Shown: positions 1 through 11,195, counted from the stretch's first letter. The stretch: DNA of 64,000 nt from Aeromonas australiensis (GCF_000819725.1 NZ_CDDH01000045.1:124001-188000); one strand, 5' to 3'. Notes: generated from the sequence alone by a model not told the origin. Numbers and translations: made by a program.

Positions 1-72
1 GGCGCGGCTGATATTGCGGGTCTCCAGCAGCACCTTGAGGGTCGGCAACAAGTTGAGATTGGCTCTGAGCAA
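1..72 (-). CDS. LysR-family regulator, N-terminal fragment (runs off window)
   Basis: The reverse strand encodes 24 codons beginning at a TTG codon (72-70). The peptide contains ANLNLLPTLKVLLETRNISR, the typical first helices of a LysR-type winged helix-turn-helix domain. A GAGG motif lies 8 bases before the TTG and an in-frame stop lies upstream, so TTG is the best start visible. The gene is divergent from the FabH-like synthase at 299, the usual arrangement for a LysR regulator and its target, but that link is inference. The remaining ~270 residues lie outside the window. Confidence 0.6.
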   Translation of the reverse strand, partial: MLRANLNLLPTLKVLLETRNISRA

Positions 73-298
73 GGAGATACCCTCATCGGTGGTAAAACGC
101 CTATCTTAGGGCAGAGGAGTCCCGCGTTTTAAGCAAAATTTCCAGCCATGCTCAGCACGTTGCGACCCTTTCCTGCTAGATGGCGCAGCCACTTGCCCAG
201 CACATAACCATGACCACAAGATGACAGTGGTTGTCTCGTACGGCATAATTGCACGATTTTCCGCCCGCGGGCGATCCACTTTGAGAAGCGGTAACAAG

Positions 299-1387
299 AT
301 GAAATACGCCAATATCACCGGCTGGGGCAAATGCCTGCCTCCCTCCGTGCTGACCAACGACGACCTCAGCACCATCATGGATACGTCAGACGAGTGGATC
401 TATCCGCGCACCGGCATCAAGGCCCGCCGGATCTCCCACGTCAGTACCTCGGATCTCGCCACCCTGGCCGGTCGCCGCGCACTGGCCTGCGCCGGTCTGG
501 AAGCGAGCGATCTCGATGGCATCATCCTGGCCACCGCCACCCCGGACAACCTGCTGCCAAGCGCTGCATCTGCGGTGCAGAAGAAACTGGGCGCCGTCAA
601 CGCCGCCGTGTTCGACCTCAACGCGGCCTGCACCGGTTTCGTCTACTCCCTCTCCGTCGCCACCTCGCTGGTGCAGACCGGGATGATGAAGAAGGTGCTG
701 GTGATTGGCGCCGAGCGCCTCACCTACCTGCTGGACTGGGCACGCCGCGATACCGCCGTGCTGTTTGGCGATGGTGCCGGTGCCGTGGTGATCGAGGCGA
801 GCGAGCAGGAGTGTGGCCTGATCGCCAACAAACTGGGCTGTGACAGCGAAGCGCGGGAGATCCTGCACGTTCCGAACTTCGGTACCGATCGGGTGCGTTT
901 TGCCGATATCGATGGGCTGTTCACCTTCAACTTCGAAGGGCCGGAGATCTTCAAACGCGCCGTGCGCGGCATGGGTGAAGCCACCAGCACTGTGCTGGCT
1001 CAGGCCGGTATTGCACCGGAGCAGGTCGACCTGATCGTGCCGCACCAAGCCAATATCCGCATCATCGAGACCCTCGCCAAACGGATGAATGCGCCGATGG
1101 AGAAGGTGATGGTCAACATCGAAAATTACGGCAACACCTCCGCTGCCACTGTGCCCATCGCCCTGTGTGAAGCGCTGGAGCAGGGGCGCGTAAAGCCGAA
1201 CTCCTATCTGCTGACCGCCGCTTTCGGTGCCGGCCTGACCTGGGGCGCCGCCATCATCAAGTGGGGCGATCGCGTCACCCCCATCAAGGTGTGCGACGCC
1301 GAACTGCCCCCCTGTGGTCAAAGTGCGCTGGAGCTGATTGCCCACGCAGTGGAAGGTTGCCAGAAGGCTCACGCCAACGAGGCGTGA
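299..1387 (+). CDS. 3-oxoacyl-ACP synthase III (FabH-like ketoacyl synthase)
   Basis: A 362-residue thiolase-fold enzyme that condenses an acyl-CoA with malonyl-ACP to start a fatty-acid or related chain. The KAS III triad is visible: Cys in NAACTGF, His in VPHQANIRI and Asn in [10 protein letters not shown] start at ATG 299, because an upstream ATG at 221 adds 26 residues unlike the family. It has about 30 extra C-terminal residues compared with a typical FabH of ~320. It stands alone beside a divergent LysR gene rather than in the plsX-fabH-fabD cluster, so it is probably a second, specialised KAS III. Its substrate cannot be read from sequence. Confidence 0.88.
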   Translation: MKYANITGWGKCLPPSVLTNDDLSTIMDTSDEWIYPRTGIKARRISHVSTSDLATLAGRRALACAGLEASDLDGIILATATPDNLLPSAASAVQKKLGAVNAAVFDLNAACTGFVYSLSVATSLVQTGMMKKVLVIGAERLTYLLDWARRDTAVLFGDGAGAVVIEASEQECGLIANKLGCDSEAREILHVPNFGTDRVRFADIDGLFTFNFEGPEIFKRAVRGMGEATSTVLAQAGIAPEQVDLIVPHQANIRIIETLAKRMNAPMEKVMVNIENYGNTSAATVPIALCEALEQGRVKPNSYLLTAAFGAGLTWGAAIIKWGDRVTPIKVCDAELPPCGQSALELIAHAVEGCQKAHANEA

Positions 1388-1395
1388 TCCTCATC

Positions 1396-1419
1396 AGGAG
1401 CCTGGATCCTCAGGCTCCT
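1396..1419 (+). terminator. hairpin after the KAS III gene
   Basis: A 9-bp inverted repeat (AGGAGCCTG / CAGGCTCCT, loop of 6) begins 9 bases after the stop and is followed by a pyrimidine-rich tract. It is probably the first terminator of the KAS III transcript. Confidence 0.5.
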
Positions 1420-1512
1420 TCTCTCCTGTTCATCCCCACCTGGCTCTGCCCCCCAGTTCGCAAGCCGCCATCTTCACCAAATCCGTTTCCTCACGCACCT
1501 ATAAGCACCATA

Positions 1513-1548
1513 AAAAAGTCCGGCTCCCCAAGGGGAGCCGGACTTTTT
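1513..1548. terminator. bidirectional rho-independent terminator
   Basis: A 17-bp perfect stem, including flanking A5/T5 tracts, with a 2-base loop lies between the converging KAS III and pnp genes. Because A and T tracts flank both arms it should work in both directions. Confidence 0.9.
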
Positions 1549-1585
1549 ACATCAACCGGAACCGATCCGGTATCAGGCGAGCAGA

Positions 1586-3724
1586 TTACTCTGCAGCAGG
1601 CGCTTCTTCAGCGGCCGGAGTGGCGTTAGCAGCCGCTTCGGTCGGGGCGTTAGCTTCCTTGATGGAGAGACGTACCCGGCCCTGACGGTCCACTTCCAGT
1701 ACCTTCACCTTGACCACGTCACCGATGGTCAGGTGGTCAGCCACGTTCTGTACGCGCGCATCGGTGATCTGGGAGATGTGTACCAGACCATCTTTGCCCG
1801 GCAGAATGTTGACGAATGCACCGAAATCGGCCAGACGAACAACTTTACCTTCATAGATGCGGTTCACTTCGATCTCGGCAGTGATGGCCTCGATGCGACG
1901 AATCGCTTCCATGGCAGCTTCGTTGGCCACGGCGGAGATACGTACAGTACCGTCATCATCCAGCTCGATGTTGGTGCCGGTCTCTTCGGTCAGCGCACGG
2001 ATCACGGAACCACCCTTACCGATCACGTCCTTGATCTTCTCAGGATTGATCTTGATGGTGTGGATACGCGGTGCGAAATCGGAGATCTGGGCACGGGGAG
2101 CCTGGATGGCTTCATCCATCACTTTCAGGATGTGCAGACGAGCGCCACGAGCTTGCTTCAGCGCAATCTCCATGATCTCTTTGGTGATGCCTTCGATCTT
2201 GATGTCCATCTGCAGCGCGGTCACACCTTCGGTGGTACCGGCTACTTTGAAGTCCATGTCGCCCAGATGATCTTCGTCACCCAGAATGTCGGACAGCACG
2301 ACGAAACCTTCTTCTTCCTTCACCAGGCCCATGGCGATACCGGCAACGGAGGCCTTGATCGGCACACCGGCATCCATCAGCGCCAGAGAGGAACCACAGA
2401 CAGACGCCATGGAGGAGGAACCGTTGGACTCGGTGATTTCAGAGACCACGCGCACCACGTACGGGAACTCGGCGGCGCTCGGCATTACGGCAGCAACACC
2501 GCGCTTGGCCAGACGGCCGTGACCGATTTCACGACGCTTCGGGCTACCCATCATGCCGGTCTCACCGACGCAGTATGGCGGGAAGTTGTAGTGCAGCATG
2601 AAGCGATCGGCACGGTTGCCGGTCAGCTCGTCGATGTTCTGGGCATCACGCTCGGTACCCAGAGTGGCGACCACGATGGCCTGGGTTTCACCACGGGTGA
2701 ACAGGGCAGAACCGTGGGCACGGGGCAGAATACCGGTACCTACGCTCAGGGCGCGGATCATTTCCGGGTCACGACCATCGATACGCGGCTCACCACGTAC
2801 TACGCGGCCACGAACAATGCGGCTTTCCAGGCTGTGGAACTCTTCGCCGATCTTCTTGGCATCTTCTTCTACGCCGGAGGCGATAACTTGCTCAACCACA
2901 CGACCCTTGATGGCAGCGATGGTTTCGTAACGAACAGCCTTCTCGGTGATGCGGTAGGCTTCACCCAGCTCGGCGCTCGCCAGCTCGGCAACCTTGGCTT
3001 TCAGCGCTTCGTTGACGGCAGGAGCAGTCCAGTCCCACGGCTTGGTACCGACAGCAGCAGCAAACTCGTTGATCGCATTGATCACAGTCTGCATCTGGTC
3101 ATGACCGTATACCACGGCGCCCAGCATTACCTCTTCGGAGAGGATGGCCGCTTCGGACTCAACCATCAGTACCGCGTTGGCAGTGCCGGCAACTACCAGG
3201 TCCAGATCGCTCTGCGGCAGCTCGGTAGTGGTCGGGTTCAGCACATACTGACCATTCATGTAACCCACGCGAGCAGCGCCGATCGGGCCGCCAAACGGGA
3301 TACCGGAGATAGCCAGTGCAGCAGAGGCACCGATCATGGCAACGATGTCGGGAGATACGGCCGGATTCACGGACATGACGGTGGCAACCACCTGAACCTC
3401 ATTGAGGAAGCCTTCCGGGAACAGCGGACGAATAGGACGGTCGATCAGACGGGAGATGAGGGTCTCGCCTTCGCTCGGACGGCCTTCACGACGGAAGAAA
3501 CCACCCGGGATACGACCAGCAGCATAGGTACGCTCCTGGTAGTTGACGGTCAGCGGGAAGAAATCACGGCCGTGATCGGCCTCTTTCTTACCGACTACGG
3601 TCACAAATACGCAGGTATCGTCCATGCTGACCATAACGGCCGCAGTGGCTTGACGGGCCATCACACCGGTTTCCAGAGTGACGGTGTGTTGACCGTACTG
3701 GAATGACTTTACAATAGGATTCAC
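1586..3724 (-). CDS. pnp: polyribonucleotide nucleotidyltransferase (PNPase)
   Basis: A 712-residue phosphorolytic 3'-5' exoribonuclease, part of the RNA degradosome in relatives. Two RNase PH-like halves are followed by a KH domain ([17 protein letters not shown], about 560-620) and an S1 domain ([20 protein letters not shown], about 622-690), then an Ala/Glu-rich tail. The start is GTG 3724 (protein MNPIVKSF), preceded by AAGGA at 7 bases; this matches the family N-terminus, while the longer open frame upstream does not. It lies downstream of rpsO behind a strong hairpin. In E. coli pnp is autoregulated through RNase III processing of this leader. Confidence 0.98.
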   Translation of the reverse strand: MNPIVKSFQYGQHTVTLETGVMARQATAAVMVSMDDTCVFVTVVGKKEADHGRDFFPLTVNYQERTYAAGRIPGGFFRREGRPSEGETLISRLIDRPIRPLFPEGFLNEVQVVATVMSVNPAVSPDIVAMIGASAALAISGIPFGGPIGAARVGYMNGQYVLNPTTTELPQSDLDLVVAGTANAVLMVESEAAILSEEVMLGAVVYGHDQMQTVINAINEFAAAVGTKPWDWTAPAVNEALKAKVAELASAELGEAYRITEKAVRYETIAAIKGRVVEQVIASGVEEDAKKIGEEFHSLESRIVRGRVVRGEPRIDGRDPEMIRALSVGTGILPRAHGSALFTRGETQAIVVATLGTERDAQNIDELTGNRADRFMLHYNFPPYCVGETGMMGSPKRREIGHGRLAKRGVAAVMPSAAEFPYVVRVVSEITESNGSSSMASVCGSSLALMDAGVPIKASVAGIAMGLVKEEEGFVVLSDILGDEDHLGDMDFKVAGTTEGVTALQMDIKIEGITKEIMEIALKQARGARLHILKVMDEAIQAPRAQISDFAPRIHTIKINPEKIKDVIGKGGSVIRALTEETGTNIELDDDGTVRISAVANEAAMEAIRRIEAITAEIEVNRIYEGKVVRLADFGAFVNILPGKDGLVHISQITDARVQNVADHLTIGDVVKVKVLEVDRQGRVRLSIKEANAPTEAAANATPAAEEAPAAE

Positions 3725-3841
3725 GTGAATTTCCTTTTTACAATTTGGCTCTTTAAATTCGCGCACAAGTATACTTGATTCGATGCAAAAGGTAAGCGGC
3801 GACGCGAATTCTGTGAGGCAGGCAATAGCTTGAAGCACAAT

Positions 3842-3873
3842 AAAAAAGGGGAACCTGACGGTTCCCCTTTTTT
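3842..3873 (-). terminator. rpsO-pnp intergenic hairpin
   Basis: A 14-bp stem (AAAAAAGGGGAACC paired with GGTTCCCCTTTTTT, loop of 4) immediately follows rpsO. It is the rpsO terminator with read-through to pnp. By analogy with E. coli this interval also hosts RNase III/RNase E processing. Confidence 0.88.
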
Positions 3874-3891
3874 GCGAAATCTGATGGTCGA

Positions 3892-4161
3892 TTAACGACG
3901 CAGACCCAGCTTGGCGATCAGAGCAGCGTAACGCTGAACATCTTTACGCTTCAGGTAGTCCAGCAGCTTACGACGCTGGGAAACCATGCGCAGCAGACCG
4001 CGACGACCGTGGTGGTCCTTGGAGTGCTCTTTGAAGTGACCTTGCAGATGGTTGATCTGGGCGGTCAGCAGGGCAACTTGCACTTCGGGGGAACCGGTGT
4101 CGTTGGCGCAACGGGCGTTATCAGCAACGATTTGAGCTTTGATCTCAGCATTTAGAGACAT
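3892..4161 (-). CDS. rpsO: 30S ribosomal protein S15
   Basis: An 89-residue primary 16S rRNA-binding protein with the conserved [12 protein letters not shown] region ([20 protein letters not shown]) that contacts helix 22. Length is exactly the family norm. The start is ATG 4161 with GGAG 7 bases upstream. It lies between truB and pnp as in enteric bacteria. The leader 4162-4288 carries a long inverted repeat that may serve autoregulation. Confidence 0.98.
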   Translation of the reverse strand: MSLNAEIKAQIVADNARCANDTGSPEVQVALLTAQINHLQGHFKEHSKDHHGRRGLLRMVSQRRKLLDYLKRKDVQRYAALIAKLGLRR

Positions 4162-4223
4162 GTGTGTACTCCAATAGAGTGTTTAAAGGTTCACAGCCAA
4201 TCTCTAATTCAGCCGTGAAATGA

Positions 4224-4283
4224 GGGCGGTATCATAATCGTCCAGAACACTTTACGCAATCAGAAAGCGTCTGGATACCGCCC
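4224..4283 (-). promoter_or_regulatory. inverted repeat in the truB-rpsO leader
   Basis: GGGCGGTATC (4224-4233) is perfectly complementary to GATACCGCCC (4274-4283). A second pair, TCCAGA (4241-4246) with TCTGGA (4270-4275), overlaps the right arm, so two alternative folds are possible. There is no T-tract. A structured rpsO leader, possibly the S15 autoregulatory region, is an inference. Confidence 0.45.
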
Positions 4284-4288
4284 GAGGA

Positions 4289-5248
4289 TCACTCCTCGTC
4301 ACGATCATCGTGATAACGCACCAGTCGCTTGGGGGCGACCCGGCCATCATCATCGATCTCGCCAACCCCGATGAACTCGCGCTCCGAGCCGACCGTCATG
4401 CGAACCTGACCGCTTTGCGGCGCACCCGCCACCTGTACGGCCTGCCCCTGATTCACATAGGCAGCCACGACGGCCAGCATGTTCACCTCGGGCAGGGATG
4501 CAACGGCGGTATCCATTGGCAGCAGCAGAGGATCCAGCTGCTCGCGCGGCGGAATACTCTCGGCCTTGGCCTGCTCGAAGATGCACTCGAGTTGCTCCAG
4601 AGTCAGCATCCGTTCATACGGGTAGCTAGCCACCTGGGTACGGCGCAGTTGGGTAACGTGAGCACCACAGCCCAGTACTTCACCCAGATCATCCACCAGC
4701 GAGCGAATATAAGTACCCTTGCTACAGTGCACTTCGAGGCGCACTTCATCCCCTTCAAAGCTCAGCAGTTTGAGCTCGAAGATGGTGATGGGGCGGGCTT
4801 CCCGCTCGATCTCGATACCTTCACGGGCATATTCGTAGAGCGGACGACCATTGTGCTTGAGGGCAGAGTACATGGATGGTACCTGCATGATGGGGCCACG
4901 GAACTGGTCCAGTGCCTCGATCAGCGTACCGACAGCCACGTTCACCGGACGAGTGGAGACCACTTCACCGTCGGAGTCGCTGGTGTTGGTGCGCTCACCC
5001 AGCTTGGCAGTCACCTCATAGCGCTTGTCCGCATCCAGCAGATATTGGGAGAACTTGGTGGCTTCCCCCAGGCAAATGGGCAACATGCCGGTTGCCAGCG
5101 GGTCCAGGGCGCCGGTATGGCCGGCCTTGGCGGCGTTGTAGATCCGCTTGACCTTCTGCAACACATCGTTGGAGGTCAGTCCGGTTGGCTTGTCCAGCAG
5201 CAGAATGCCGTGTACGTCACGCCCCTTGAAACGACGTCTACGAGACAT
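4289..5248 (-). CDS. truB: tRNA pseudouridine-55 synthase
   Basis: A 319-residue enzyme making the universal pseudouridine in the T loop of tRNAs. The catalytic aspartate motif is [16 protein letters not shown] near residue 48, with a C-terminal PUA-like domain. The start is ATG 5248 ([11 protein letters not shown]), matching the E. coli N-terminus; the stop of rbfA lies one base upstream (TGAGATG), so the two are translationally coupled. It is part of the rimP-nusA-infB-rbfA-truB-rpsO-pnp operon. Confidence 0.97.
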   Translation of the reverse strand: MSRRRRFKGRDVHGILLLDKPTGLTSNDVLQKVKRIYNAAKAGHTGALDPLATGMLPICLGEATKFSQYLLDADKRYEVTAKLGERTNTSDSDGEVVSTRPVNVAVGTLIEALDQFRGPIMQVPSMYSALKHNGRPLYEYAREGIEIEREARPITIFELKLLSFEGDEVRLEVHCSKGTYIRSLVDDLGEVLGCGAHVTQLRRTQVASYPYERMLTLEQLECIFEQAKAESIPPREQLDPLLLPMDTAVASLPEVNMLAVVAAYVNQGQAVQVAGAPQSGQVRMTVGSEREFIGVGEIDDDGRVAPKRLVRYHDDRDEE

Positions 5249-5249
5249 C

Positions 5250-5684
5250 TCAGGCTTTATCCTCTGTATCATCCGCAGCGACATCAGCATCGTCTTCACG
5301 GCCGGATTCGGCCATGCGACGCTTGTCTTCGCGGATGGTGTTGGTCACCAGATTGGAGAGGCGCATCCCCTCGACCAGGGTCTGGTCATAGAAGAAACGC
5401 AGTTCGGGCACTACACGCAAACGCATCGCGCTGCCCAGCAGGCTGCGAATGTAGCCTGCGGCTTCGGTCAGCGCCTTGAGCCCTTCCTTGATACGCTCGG
5501 CATCATTTTCCAACTGCAAGAAGGTGACATACACCTTGGCATAATTGAGGTCACGGGACACTTCCACATCGGAAACGGTCACCATGCCGATGCGCGGGTC
5601 TTTCACCTCACGCTGCAGAATAAGCGCGATTTCACGCTGGATCTGCTGTCCGACCCGACGGGTCCGGCTGAATTCTTTAGGCAT
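5250..5684 (-). CDS. rbfA: 30S ribosome-binding factor A
   Basis: A 144-residue, KH-like late 30S maturation factor needed for 16S 5'-end processing and cold adaptation in relatives. It opens [20 protein letters not shown] and contains the conserved [14 protein letters not shown] strand. The C-terminal tail is acidic ([17 protein letters not shown]). It follows infB after a 56-base gap holding a hairpin and is coupled to truB. Confidence 0.97.
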   Translation of the reverse strand: MPKEFSRTRRVGQQIQREIALILQREVKDPRIGMVTVSDVEVSRDLNYAKVYVTFLQLENDAERIKEGLKALTEAAGYIRSLLGSAMRLRVVPELRFFYDQTLVEGMRLSNLVTNTIREDKRRMAESGREDDADVAADDTEDKA

Positions 5685-5702
5685 ATTCTATCCTGCGATA
5701 AA

Positions 5703-5720
5703 AGGGGGCCGCGGCCCCCT
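5703..5720 (-). terminator. infB-rbfA hairpin
   Basis: A perfect GC palindrome (AGGGGGCC GC GGCCCCCT) is followed on the minus strand by TTTATC. It is probably a partial terminator or processing hairpin inside the operon that lets rbfA-truB be expressed below infB. Confidence 0.6.
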
Positions 5721-5740
5721 ATTTCACTCTGACTCCAGGT

Positions 5741-8443
5741 TTACAGAGTACGTTGGATTTCAACGGTCTCATAAACTTCGATCTGGTCGCCTTCGCGCAC
5801 GTCGTTGTAGTTCTTGACTGCGATACCACACTCGTAGCCGTTGCGAACCTCGTTGACGTCATCCTTGAAGCGACGCAGGGATTCCAGCTCGCCTTCATAG
5901 ATAACCACGTTGTCACGCAGAACGCGAATACGGTTGGAACGCTTGACCACACCTTCGGTAACCATACAGCCGGCAACCGCGCCGAACTTCGGCGACTTGA
6001 AGACGCTACGCACTTCAGCCAGACCGATGATCTCCTGACGATACTCAGGGGCCAGCTTGCCGCTCATGGCCTGCTTCACTTCGTCGATCAGGTCATAGAT
6101 GACGGAGTAATAACGCAGATCCAGGCTCTCGGATTCGATGACCTTGCGTGCAGAAGCATCGGCACGGACGTTGAAGCCCACCAGGATGGCGCTGGAAGCT
6201 GCTGCCAGGGTCGCGTCGGTTTCGGTGATACCACCTACGCCGGAACCCACGATCTTCACCTTCACTTCGTCGGTAGAGAGCTTGACCAGCGCATCGCAGA
6301 TCGCTTCCACAGAACCCTGTACGTCGGCCTTGATCACCACGTTCACTTCGGACACTTCGCCCTCAGTCATGTTGGCGAACATGTTTTCCAGCTTGGCCTT
6401 CTGCTGGCGAGCCAGCTTGACTTCGCGGAACTTGCCCTGACGGTAGAGCGCCACTTCACGGGCTTTCTTCTCGTCACGGACAACGGTGGCTTCGTCACCA
6501 GCAGAGGGAACACCGGACAGACCCAGGATTTCCACCGGCAGCGACGGACCTGCAGCCTTAATCTCGCGACCCAGTTCATCACGCATGGCACGAACACGGC
6601 CGTACTCCAGGCCACACAGAACGATGTCACCCTGACGCAGGGTACCTTCTTGTACCAGCACGGTCGCAACCGGACCACGACCTTTATCCAGGAAAGATTC
6701 GATCACGACACCGTTGGCCATGCCATCAACGACCGCTTTCAGCTCGAGCACTTCAGACTGGATCAGAATGGCTTCCAGCAGATCGTCGATACCCTGGCCG
6801 GATTTGGCAGATACGTGCACGAACTGGCAGTCTCCACCCCAATCTTCGGACATGACGTTGTAACGGGCCAGTTCGGTCTTGACGCGATCAGGATCCGCTT
6901 CCGGCTTGTCAATCTTGTTGACCGCAACAACTAGCGGCACACCGGCAGCCTTGGCGTGCTGGATCGCTTCGATGGTTTGCGGCATCACGCCGTCGTCAGC
7001 TGCAACAACCAGCACCACGATATCGGTCGCCTTGGCACCACGAGCACGCATGGAGGTAAATGCAGCGTGACCCGGGGTATCCAGGAAGGTGATCATGCCA
7101 CTGTCGGTCTGAACGTGGTAAGCACCGATGTGCTGGGTAATACCACCGGCTTCGCCAGCGGCAACCTTGGCTTTACGGATATAGTCGAGCAGCGAGGTCT
7201 TACCGTGGTCAACGTGACCCATGATGGTCACGACCGGGGCACGCGGCTTGGCTTCAGAGGTTTCGTCACGATCGTTCAGTACCGCCTCTTCCAGCTCATT
7301 CTCACGACGCAGTACAACCTTGTGACCCATCTCCTCGGCGACCAGTTGAGCAGTCTCCTGGTCGATCACCTGGTTGATGGTGGCCATGGCGCCCATCTTC
7401 ATCATCGCCTTGATGACTTCAACGCCCTTGACGGCCATCTTGTTGGCCAGTTCGGCCACAGTGATGGTCTCACCGATAACCACGTCGCGGTTGACCACTG
7501 CGGCCGGCTTGTTAAAGCCGTGCTTCATGGCATTCGGCATAGCGACCTTGCCACGTTTCCCCTTGCGGGCACGCGGGTCACGGGAGTTGCGGTCATTGCG
7601 ATCATCGTCGCGGCGACCAGCTTTCTTCGGTGCCTTGGCAGCAGCGGCAGTGCGGCGGCTACTCTCTTCTTTCCGATCCAACTCGTCTTCTGCAGCTTGT
7701 GCATGCTTGTTAGTGGTCAGATGGTAGTCGCTGCTCTCTTTGGCACGAGCGGCCTCTTCTTCAGCCCAACGGGCTGCGTTCTGTTCCGCCATGAGACGAG
7801 CCTCTTCGGCTTTCTTCGCGGCGAGTTCTTCAGCTTTTTGCAAAGCTGTTTGTTCCTGTTGGCGCTTCAGTTCTTCTGCTTCGCGCTTGGCCATCTTTTC
7901 TGCCTCTTGCTGAGCTGTGCTACTGGCTGCTTTGGCGGGCTGTTGAGCCTGTCGAGCCTTCTGTTGTGCCTCGATCCGCGCCTTTTCCTCAGCTTCACGA
8001 CGAGCCTGCTCAGCCTCACGGCGAGCCTTCTCTTCAACTTCGAGGCGAGCCTTCTCTTCGGCTTCGCGACGAGCTGTTTCTTCTGCTTCCAAACGCGCTG
8101 TTTCCTCGGCTTCCGCCTGGCGCTGTTCTTCTTCCAGCGCCGAGCGTCTTACATAGGTGCGAGACTTGCGAACTTCTACCTGCACTTCTTTATTCTTGCC
8201 GCCAGTCCCTTGCACACTGATGGTGCTCTTGGTCTTGCGCTGTAAAGTCATGCGAGCAGGAGCGGTGATCTCATCACCCCCATGCTGTTTCTTCAGGTGT
8301 GCCAGCAGAGCCTGCTTCTCGGACTCGCTGACCATGTCGTCGGCCTTGCTCTTGCTGATACCGGCATCGACAAATTGCTGGAGAAGACGATCAACCGGTG
8401 TGTCGATGTCAGTGGCAAGTTGTTTGACTGATACTTCTGCCAT
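5741..8443 (-). CDS. infB: translation initiation factor IF-2
   Basis: A 900-residue GTPase that brings initiator tRNA to the 30S subunit. It has an N-terminal IF2 subdomain (1-55), a long charged Ala/Glu/Arg/Lys helical stretch (about 100-250), a second IF2 N domain, then the G domain with [15 protein letters not shown] (G1), [16 protein letters not shown] (G3) and NKIDKP (G4), followed by domains II-IV. Start ATG 8443 follows AGGAGGAAAA-type spacing. Internal starts giving shorter IF2 forms are known in E. coli and possible here. It shares an operon with nusA. Confidence 0.98.
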   Translation of the reverse strand: MAEVSVKQLATDIDTPVDRLLQQFVDAGISKSKADDMVSESEKQALLAHLKKQHGGDEITAPARMTLQRKTKSTISVQGTGGKNKEVQVEVRKSRTYVRRSALEEEQRQAEAEETARLEAEETARREAEEKARLEVEEKARREAEQARREAEEKARIEAQQKARQAQQPAKAASSTAQQEAEKMAKREAEELKRQQEQTALQKAEELAAKKAEEARLMAEQNAARWAEEEAARAKESSDYHLTTNKHAQAAEDELDRKEESSRRTAAAAKAPKKAGRRDDDRNDRNSRDPRARKGKRGKVAMPNAMKHGFNKPAAVVNRDVVIGETITVAELANKMAVKGVEVIKAMMKMGAMATINQVIDQETAQLVAEEMGHKVVLRRENELEEAVLNDRDETSEAKPRAPVVTIMGHVDHGKTSLLDYIRKAKVAAGEAGGITQHIGAYHVQTDSGMITFLDTPGHAAFTSMRARGAKATDIVVLVVAADDGVMPQTIEAIQHAKAAGVPLVVAVNKIDKPEADPDRVKTELARYNVMSEDWGGDCQFVHVSAKSGQGIDDLLEAILIQSEVLELKAVVDGMANGVVIESFLDKGRGPVATVLVQEGTLRQGDIVLCGLEYGRVRAMRDELGREIKAAGPSLPVEILGLSGVPSAGDEATVVRDEKKAREVALYRQGKFREVKLARQQKAKLENMFANMTEGEVSEVNVVIKADVQGSVEAICDALVKLSTDEVKVKIVGSGVGGITETDATLAAASSAILVGFNVRADASARKVIESESLDLRYYSVIYDLIDEVKQAMSGKLAPEYRQEIIGLAEVRSVFKSPKFGAVAGCMVTEGVVKRSNRIRVLRDNVVIYEGELESLRRFKDDVNEVRNGYECGIAVKNYNDVREGDQIEVYETVEIQRTL

Positions 8444-8463
8444 TCATTTTCCTCCGCTTGATC

Positions 8464-9966
8464 TTAACTAGACTGCTCTTCTCCGAACCAACAGATATTG
8501 CGAGCAGCCATAATGAGCTCACCCGCCTTCTCGGCAGTCAGCCCTTCAATACCAGCAAGGTCATCAATACCTTGCTCAGCCAAATCTTCCAGGGTACCCA
8601 CACCGCGGCCCGCCAAAGCGTAAGCCAGTTCACGGCTCAGACCGTTCAGAGTAAGCAGCTCTTCGGACGGCTCAACACCATCAAAAGACTCCTCTTTGGC
8701 CAGCGCCTGGGTAGTCAGGGCATCTTTGGCACGCTTGCGCAGCTCTTCGACCATATCTTCATCCAGACCATCGATAGCCAGCAGCTCGTTGACCGGAACG
8801 AATGCGATCTCTTCCAAAGTGGAGAAACCCTCTTCCATCAGCAAGCTGGCGAAATCATCATCGATATCCAGGGTGCTGGTGAACAGGTTCATGATGCGGT
8901 CGTTTTCTGCCTGGTGCTTGGCACGCATGTCCTCAACGGTCATCACGTTCAGCTCCCAACCGGTCAGCTGAGAGGCCAGACGCACGTTCTGACCATTACG
9001 GCCGATGGCCTGCGCCAGGTTGGCCGCTTCCACGGCGATATCCATGGTGTGGTTGTCTTCATCAACAATGATGGAGGCCACATCGGCAGGCGCCATGGCA
9101 TTGATCACGTACTGGGCCGGATTGTCATCGAACAGCACGATATCTGCACGCTCACCGCTCAGTTCGGCAGAGACCGCTTGCACACGGGCACCACGCATAC
9201 CGATACAGGCACCGATCGGATCGATACGACGATCGTTGGTCTTCACCGCGATCTTGGCGCGGGAACCCGGATCACGGGCAGCACCCATGATTTCGATCAT
9301 CTCTTCACCGATCTCCGGTACTTCGATGCGGAACAGCTCTTTCAGGAAATCAGGGCTGGAGCGGCTGACGAACAGCTGGGAACCGCGGGCTTCCGGACGC
9401 ACCGCATAGAGCAGGCCACGGACACGATCGCCTGGACGGAAGGTTTCGCGGGGCAGCATGTCATCACGGAAGATCACGGCTTCGGCATTGCTGCCCAGAT
9501 CTAGGATCACGTTGTCGCGGTTGCTCTTCTTGACCACGCCACTGATGATGGTGCCTTCTTTGTCCTTGAACTGGTCAACGACTTGTGAACGCTCGGCTTC
9601 GCGCACTTTCTGCACGATAACCTGCTTGGCAGTCTGAGTGGTGATACGGTCAAAGGTCACCGAGTCGATCTGATCTTCAACATACTCACCGATCTGGATT
9701 TCCGGCTGCTCGATCTGGGCGGCCTCCAGAGTAATTTCGGCGTAGGGGTTCTCCATTGCGGCTTGATCCGCAATGACGACCCAACGGCGATAAGTGTCGT
9801 AGTCACCGGTCTTGCGATCGATTTCGACCCGAACTTCAATCTCGCCTTCATATTTCTTCTTGGTCGCAGTCGCCAGCGCAGTCTCCAGAGCCTGGAAAAT
9901 CTTCTCGCGGGGCACCGCCTTCTCGTTGGACACTGCGTCAACGACCAGCAAAATCTCTTTATTCAT
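8464..9966 (-). CDS. nusA: transcription termination/antitermination factor NusA
   Basis: A 500-residue RNA polymerase-binding protein. Domains in order: N-terminal RNAP-binding region (1-125), S1 (about 135-200, [16 protein letters not shown]), KH1/KH2 (about 230-345, [15 protein letters not shown]) and two acidic repeats at the C-terminus (from about 360) that bind RNAP alpha or antiterminators in enterics. It sits between rimP (14 bases) and infB (20 bases). Confidence 0.98.
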   Translation of the reverse strand: MNKEILLVVDAVSNEKAVPREKIFQALETALATATKKKYEGEIEVRVEIDRKTGDYDTYRRWVVIADQAAMENPYAEITLEAAQIEQPEIQIGEYVEDQIDSVTFDRITTQTAKQVIVQKVREAERSQVVDQFKDKEGTIISGVVKKSNRDNVILDLGSNAEAVIFRDDMLPRETFRPGDRVRGLLYAVRPEARGSQLFVSRSSPDFLKELFRIEVPEIGEEMIEIMGAARDPGSRAKIAVKTNDRRIDPIGACIGMRGARVQAVSAELSGERADIVLFDDNPAQYVINAMAPADVASIIVDEDNHTMDIAVEAANLAQAIGRNGQNVRLASQLTGWELNVMTVEDMRAKHQAENDRIMNLFTSTLDIDDDFASLLMEEGFSTLEEIAFVPVNELLAIDGLDEDMVEELRKRAKDALTTQALAKEESFDGVEPSEELLTLNGLSRELAYALAGRGVGTLEDLAEQGIDDLAGIEGLTAEKAGELIMAARNICWFGEEQSS

Positions 9967-9980
9967 ATCCGATAGCCTCG

Positions 9981-10439
9981 TTAACCAAAGTTCGGCACAA
10001 TGTTTGCTTTTTGGATATTGGTGAAAGCCAACACTTCGTCCTTACCATCTACCGTCAGAGTGATCATGTCGCCCTGAACGGCTTTGATTACGCCTTTGAA
10101 CTTGCGGCGGTTGTTTGTTGCCATCCGAAGCGTTACCGCCGCCTCTTGGCCAACGTATTTTTCGAACTGGGCAACCTTGAACAGAGGGCGATCCAGACCC
10201 GGGGAAGATACCTCGAGGTAATACTCCTCGGTGATGGGATCTTCAACATCCATGATGGCGCCAACCTGGTGGCTAACCTCAGCACAGTTCTCAACGGTCA
10301 CGCCCTGCTCGCCGTCAATGTAGACGCGCAAGGTGGAGTGTTTACCCGCACGGATAAACTCGATACCCCAAAGTTCAAAACCCAAGGCAACCACCGGAGC
10401 CTCGAGCAGATCGGTCAAACGTTGTTCCAACGTAGCCAA
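9981..10439 (-). CDS. rimP: ribosome maturation factor RimP
   Basis: A 152-residue 30S assembly factor with the signature [12 protein letters not shown] and a C-terminal SH3-like domain ending [12 protein letters not shown] place the start at TTG 10439: the GGAGG is 6 bases upstream and the protein then begins M-ATLEQRL, like the E. coli MSTLEQKL. A GTG two codons earlier is almost on top of the Shine-Dalgarno and less likely. It is the first protein gene after the initiator tRNA, as in E. coli metY-rimP. Confidence 0.95.
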   Translation of the reverse strand: MATLEQRLTDLLEAPVVALGFELWGIEFIRAGKHSTLRVYIDGEQGVTVENCAEVSHQVGAIMDVEDPITEEYYLEVSSPGLDRPLFKVAQFEKYVGQEAAVTLRMATNNRRKFKGVIKAVQGDMITLTVDGKDEVLAFTNIQKANIVPNFG

Positions 10440-10464
10440 AGTCACCCTCCGAAAAACAAAAAAA

Positions 10465-10477
10465 GGGCATAAAGCCC
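10465..10477 (-). terminator. weak hairpin in rimP leader
   Basis: A 4-bp GGGC/GCCC stem is followed on the minus strand by seven T residues. The stem is short, so this is at most an attenuator between the tRNA region and rimP. Confidence 0.3.
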
Positions 10478-10515
10478 AGATAGATATCGATTCAGAGTAA
10501 ATTGCACATAACAAA

Positions 10516-10540
10516 AAGCCCCGATGTCAAATCGGGGCTT
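10516..10540 (-). terminator. terminator after the tRNA-fMet gene
   Basis: A 10-bp perfect stem (AAGCCCCGAT / ATCGGGGCTT, loop of 5) is followed on the minus strand by TTTG. It lies about 65 bases after the tRNA and before rimP. Operon genes past it must depend on read-through. Confidence 0.75.
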
Positions 10541-10605
10541 GGCGCTTTACCCTGATTGTCGCCTCGCAGCGACCGCCTTCCTGAGCGTAGGAAATGCGTG
10601 AAATT

Positions 10606-10682
<77 letters not shown>

Positions 10683-10774
10683 TCCGAAATCGTGCGAGAT
10701 TATAGCCATTTCACTCTCTCGATACAAGACTGACTGGCTATAATACACTCGGCTACCCGAGCTCACTACTTAAT

Positions 10775-10859
10775 TGGTGCCGTGGGCGGGACTCGAACCC
10801 GCACACCCTAGAGCACTACCCCCTCAAGATAGCGTGTCTACCAATTCCACCACCACGGC
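10775..10859 (-). tRNA. tRNA-Leu (GAG)
   Basis: An 85-base class II tRNA with long variable arm and encoded CCA. The anticodon loop CTTGAGG gives anticodon GAG, reading CUU/CUC. It follows secG directly, like leuU after secG in E. coli. Confidence 0.95.
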
Positions 10860-10868
10860 AAAACTCAC

Positions 10869-11195
10869 TTACTGTGGAACGTCAGTATCTTTGTTTACTG
10901 GCGTTTTGCTCTGCTCAACCTGTTGGGTTTGTTGCAGATTTTCCCACTCACTACCCTGTTTTACCTTGTTGCTGGACATAGAGCCAAGCACCAAGCTAAT
11001 AACGAAAAACAGAGTAGCCAAAATTGCTGTTGTTCGGGTCAGGAAACTGCCTGATCCACCGGAGCCGAATACTGTGTTCGATGCCCCTGCGCCGAAGGAG
11101 GCGCCCATATCAGCCCCTTTACCTTGCTGAATCATCACCAGACCAATCAGAGCCAGTGAAACCAGCAGATAAACGACTAAAAGAATCTCGTACAT
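10869..11195 (-). CDS. secG: protein-export membrane protein SecG
   Basis: A 108-residue SecYEG subunit with two membrane helices (about 3-23 and 54-74) separated by the conserved QQGKGADMGASFGAGASNTVFG loop. Its start ATG directly abuts the tpiA stop (TAAATG), implying coupled translation. Ser/Thr/Gln-rich C-terminus. Confidence 0.96.
   Translation of the reverse strand: MYEILLVVYLLVSLALIGLVMIQQGKGADMGASFGAGASNTVFGSGGSGSFLTRTTAILATLFFVISLVLGSMSSNKVKQGSEWENLQQTQQVEQSKTPVNKDTDVPQ

Noticed and set aside
221-298. Upstream ATG for the KAS III gene
   Set aside because: The 26 extra residues are unlike the family and contain no signal peptide; ATG 299 gives the normal N-terminus.
1733-3706. Very long open frame (657 codons) antisense to pnp
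   Set aside because: Composition is a His/Asp/Thr-rich mirror of PNPase codons; no family resemblance or ribosome-binding site. Similar antisense frames opposite truB, infB, nusA, ftsH, glmM, torS and torC were rejected for the same reason.
7680-8150. Repetitive DNA inside infB that looks like a minisatellite
   Set aside because: It encodes the charged Ala/Glu/Arg helical linker of IF-2, a normal feature of the family.
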